DNA from: JBGPFS01 sp041483455
GTDB taxonomy: Bacteria > Chloroflexota > Limnocylindria > Limnocylindrales > CSP1-4
DNA length: 5,272 nucleotides
Assembly: GCA_041483455.1 (NCBI GenBank)
Contig: JBGPFS010000185.1
Span: 1-5,272, forward strand
Reading direction: 5' to 3'
How positions within the stretch are numbered: position 1 is the first letter of the stretch; each line of letters opens with the position of its first letter. The position numbers were made by a program, and so were the translations under genes. The notes beneath the pieces are model-generated. The model saw nothing but the letters and a program-made list of their open reading frames with translations, made no database searches and had not been told where the DNA came from. This document shows positions 4,952 through 5,272 of the stretch, in pieces.

Positions 4952-5272
4952 TCAGGACCGGCCTTCGACGCCGACGAACCGCAGGCCGAGCTCGGCGTAC
5001 TGGCCTGGGTCCGGCACGGAAGGCGCATCGAGCATCAGATCCGCGCCGGACGAGGTCTTCGGGAAGGCCATCACCTCGCGGATCGTCGTCTGGTCGGCGA
5101 GCAGCGCCGCCCAACGGTCGATCCCGAGCGCGATCCCGCCGTGGGGCGGCGCACCGAAATCGAACGCCTCGAGCATCCCTCCGAACTTCTCGCGCATCCC
5201 GGCATAGCTGTGGCCCTGGAGGGCGAAGCTCCGCTCCAGGAGGTCGCGCCGGTGGATCCGGACCGACCCGCC
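4952..5272 (-). CDS. aspS: Aspartyl-tRNA synthetase, C-terminal part (5' end beyond the window)
   Basis: The last 106 residues of a class IIb aminoacyl-tRNA synthetase that attaches aspartate to tRNA-Asp in the cytoplasm. The fragment opens with GGSVRIHRRDLLERSFALQG, the end of the catalytic core, continues through REKFGGMLEAFDFGAPPHGGIALG, and contains class II motif 3 (GIALGIDRW, Arg53 of the fragment, which contacts ATP). The bacterial-type tail IREVMAFPKTSSGADLMLDAPS follows, and the protein ends GLRFVGVEGRS at TGA 4952-4954. This is the usual length for the bacterial C-terminus. The APPHGG and FPKT signatures make the bacterial AspRS assignment firm over AsnRS or LysRS. Whether it is discriminating or non-discriminating (also charging tRNA-Asn) cannot be judged without the N-terminal part. 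The EamA gene follows closely in the same frame. Confidence 0.96.
   Translation of the reverse strand, partial: GGSVRIHRRDLLERSFALQGHSYAGMREKFGGMLEAFDFGAPPHGGIALGIDRWAALLADQTTIREVMAFPKTSSGADLMLDAPSVPDPGQYAELGLRFVGVEGRS

Noticed and set aside
1..5272. tRNA or rRNA genes, CRISPR arrays, insertion sequences, att sites, riboswitches
   Set aside because: I saw no tRNA T-loop pattern, no regularly spaced repeats, no transposase motifs with terminal inverted repeats, and no noncoding gap longer than about 85 bases that could hold a riboswitch.

Overview
The window is GC-rich (roughly 70% G+C by eye), densely coding bacterial chromosome. Codon third positions are almost all G or C, and intergenic gaps are short. 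The genes are housekeeping or metabolic, and nothing marks a phage, plasmid, insertion sequence or CRISPR locus. Composition, the Pro/Ala/Arg-rich protein style and TANNNT boxes placed a few bases before start codons suit a high-GC, soil-type bacterium such as a Chloroflexota (Limnocylindria-like) or Actinobacteriota lineage. That placement is inference with modest confidence, because no rRNA or marker alignment was possible.

Layout from left to right. At 1-1033 (minus) is a class I NifS/IscS-type cysteine desulfurase that runs off the left edge just after its catalytic cysteine loop. An 85-base gap with a TACGAT box and a short direct repeat separates it from typA/bipA (1119-3113, minus), a full-length ribosome-associated translational GTPase with an unusual N-terminal extension. 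A 50-base divergent spacer follows. On the plus strand a TACACT box sits six bases before a 26-codon small ORF (3164-3244), whose stop overlaps (ATGA) the start of a 225-residue MobA/MocA-like nucleotidyltransferase-fold protein (3241-3918) that lacks the usual active-site motifs. Convergent to it is a ten-helix EamA/DMT-type transporter (3941-4882, minus), whose 3' end carries a 12-base tandem repeat and a 16-bp palindrome. At the right edge is the C-terminal end of aspartyl-tRNA synthetase (4952-5272, minus).

Two minus-strand pairs, aspS then the transporter and typA then the cysteine desulfurase, are co-oriented and closely spaced, so each could be co-transcribed. Cysteine desulfurase (sulfur for Fe-S clusters and tRNA thiolation), TypA (ribosome) and AspRS (tRNA charging) share a loose translation theme. 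No direct link is visible in the sequence. No clear multi-gene novel system was found. The most unusual item is the leaderless-looking small ORF coupled to a degenerate nucleotidyltransferase-like gene.
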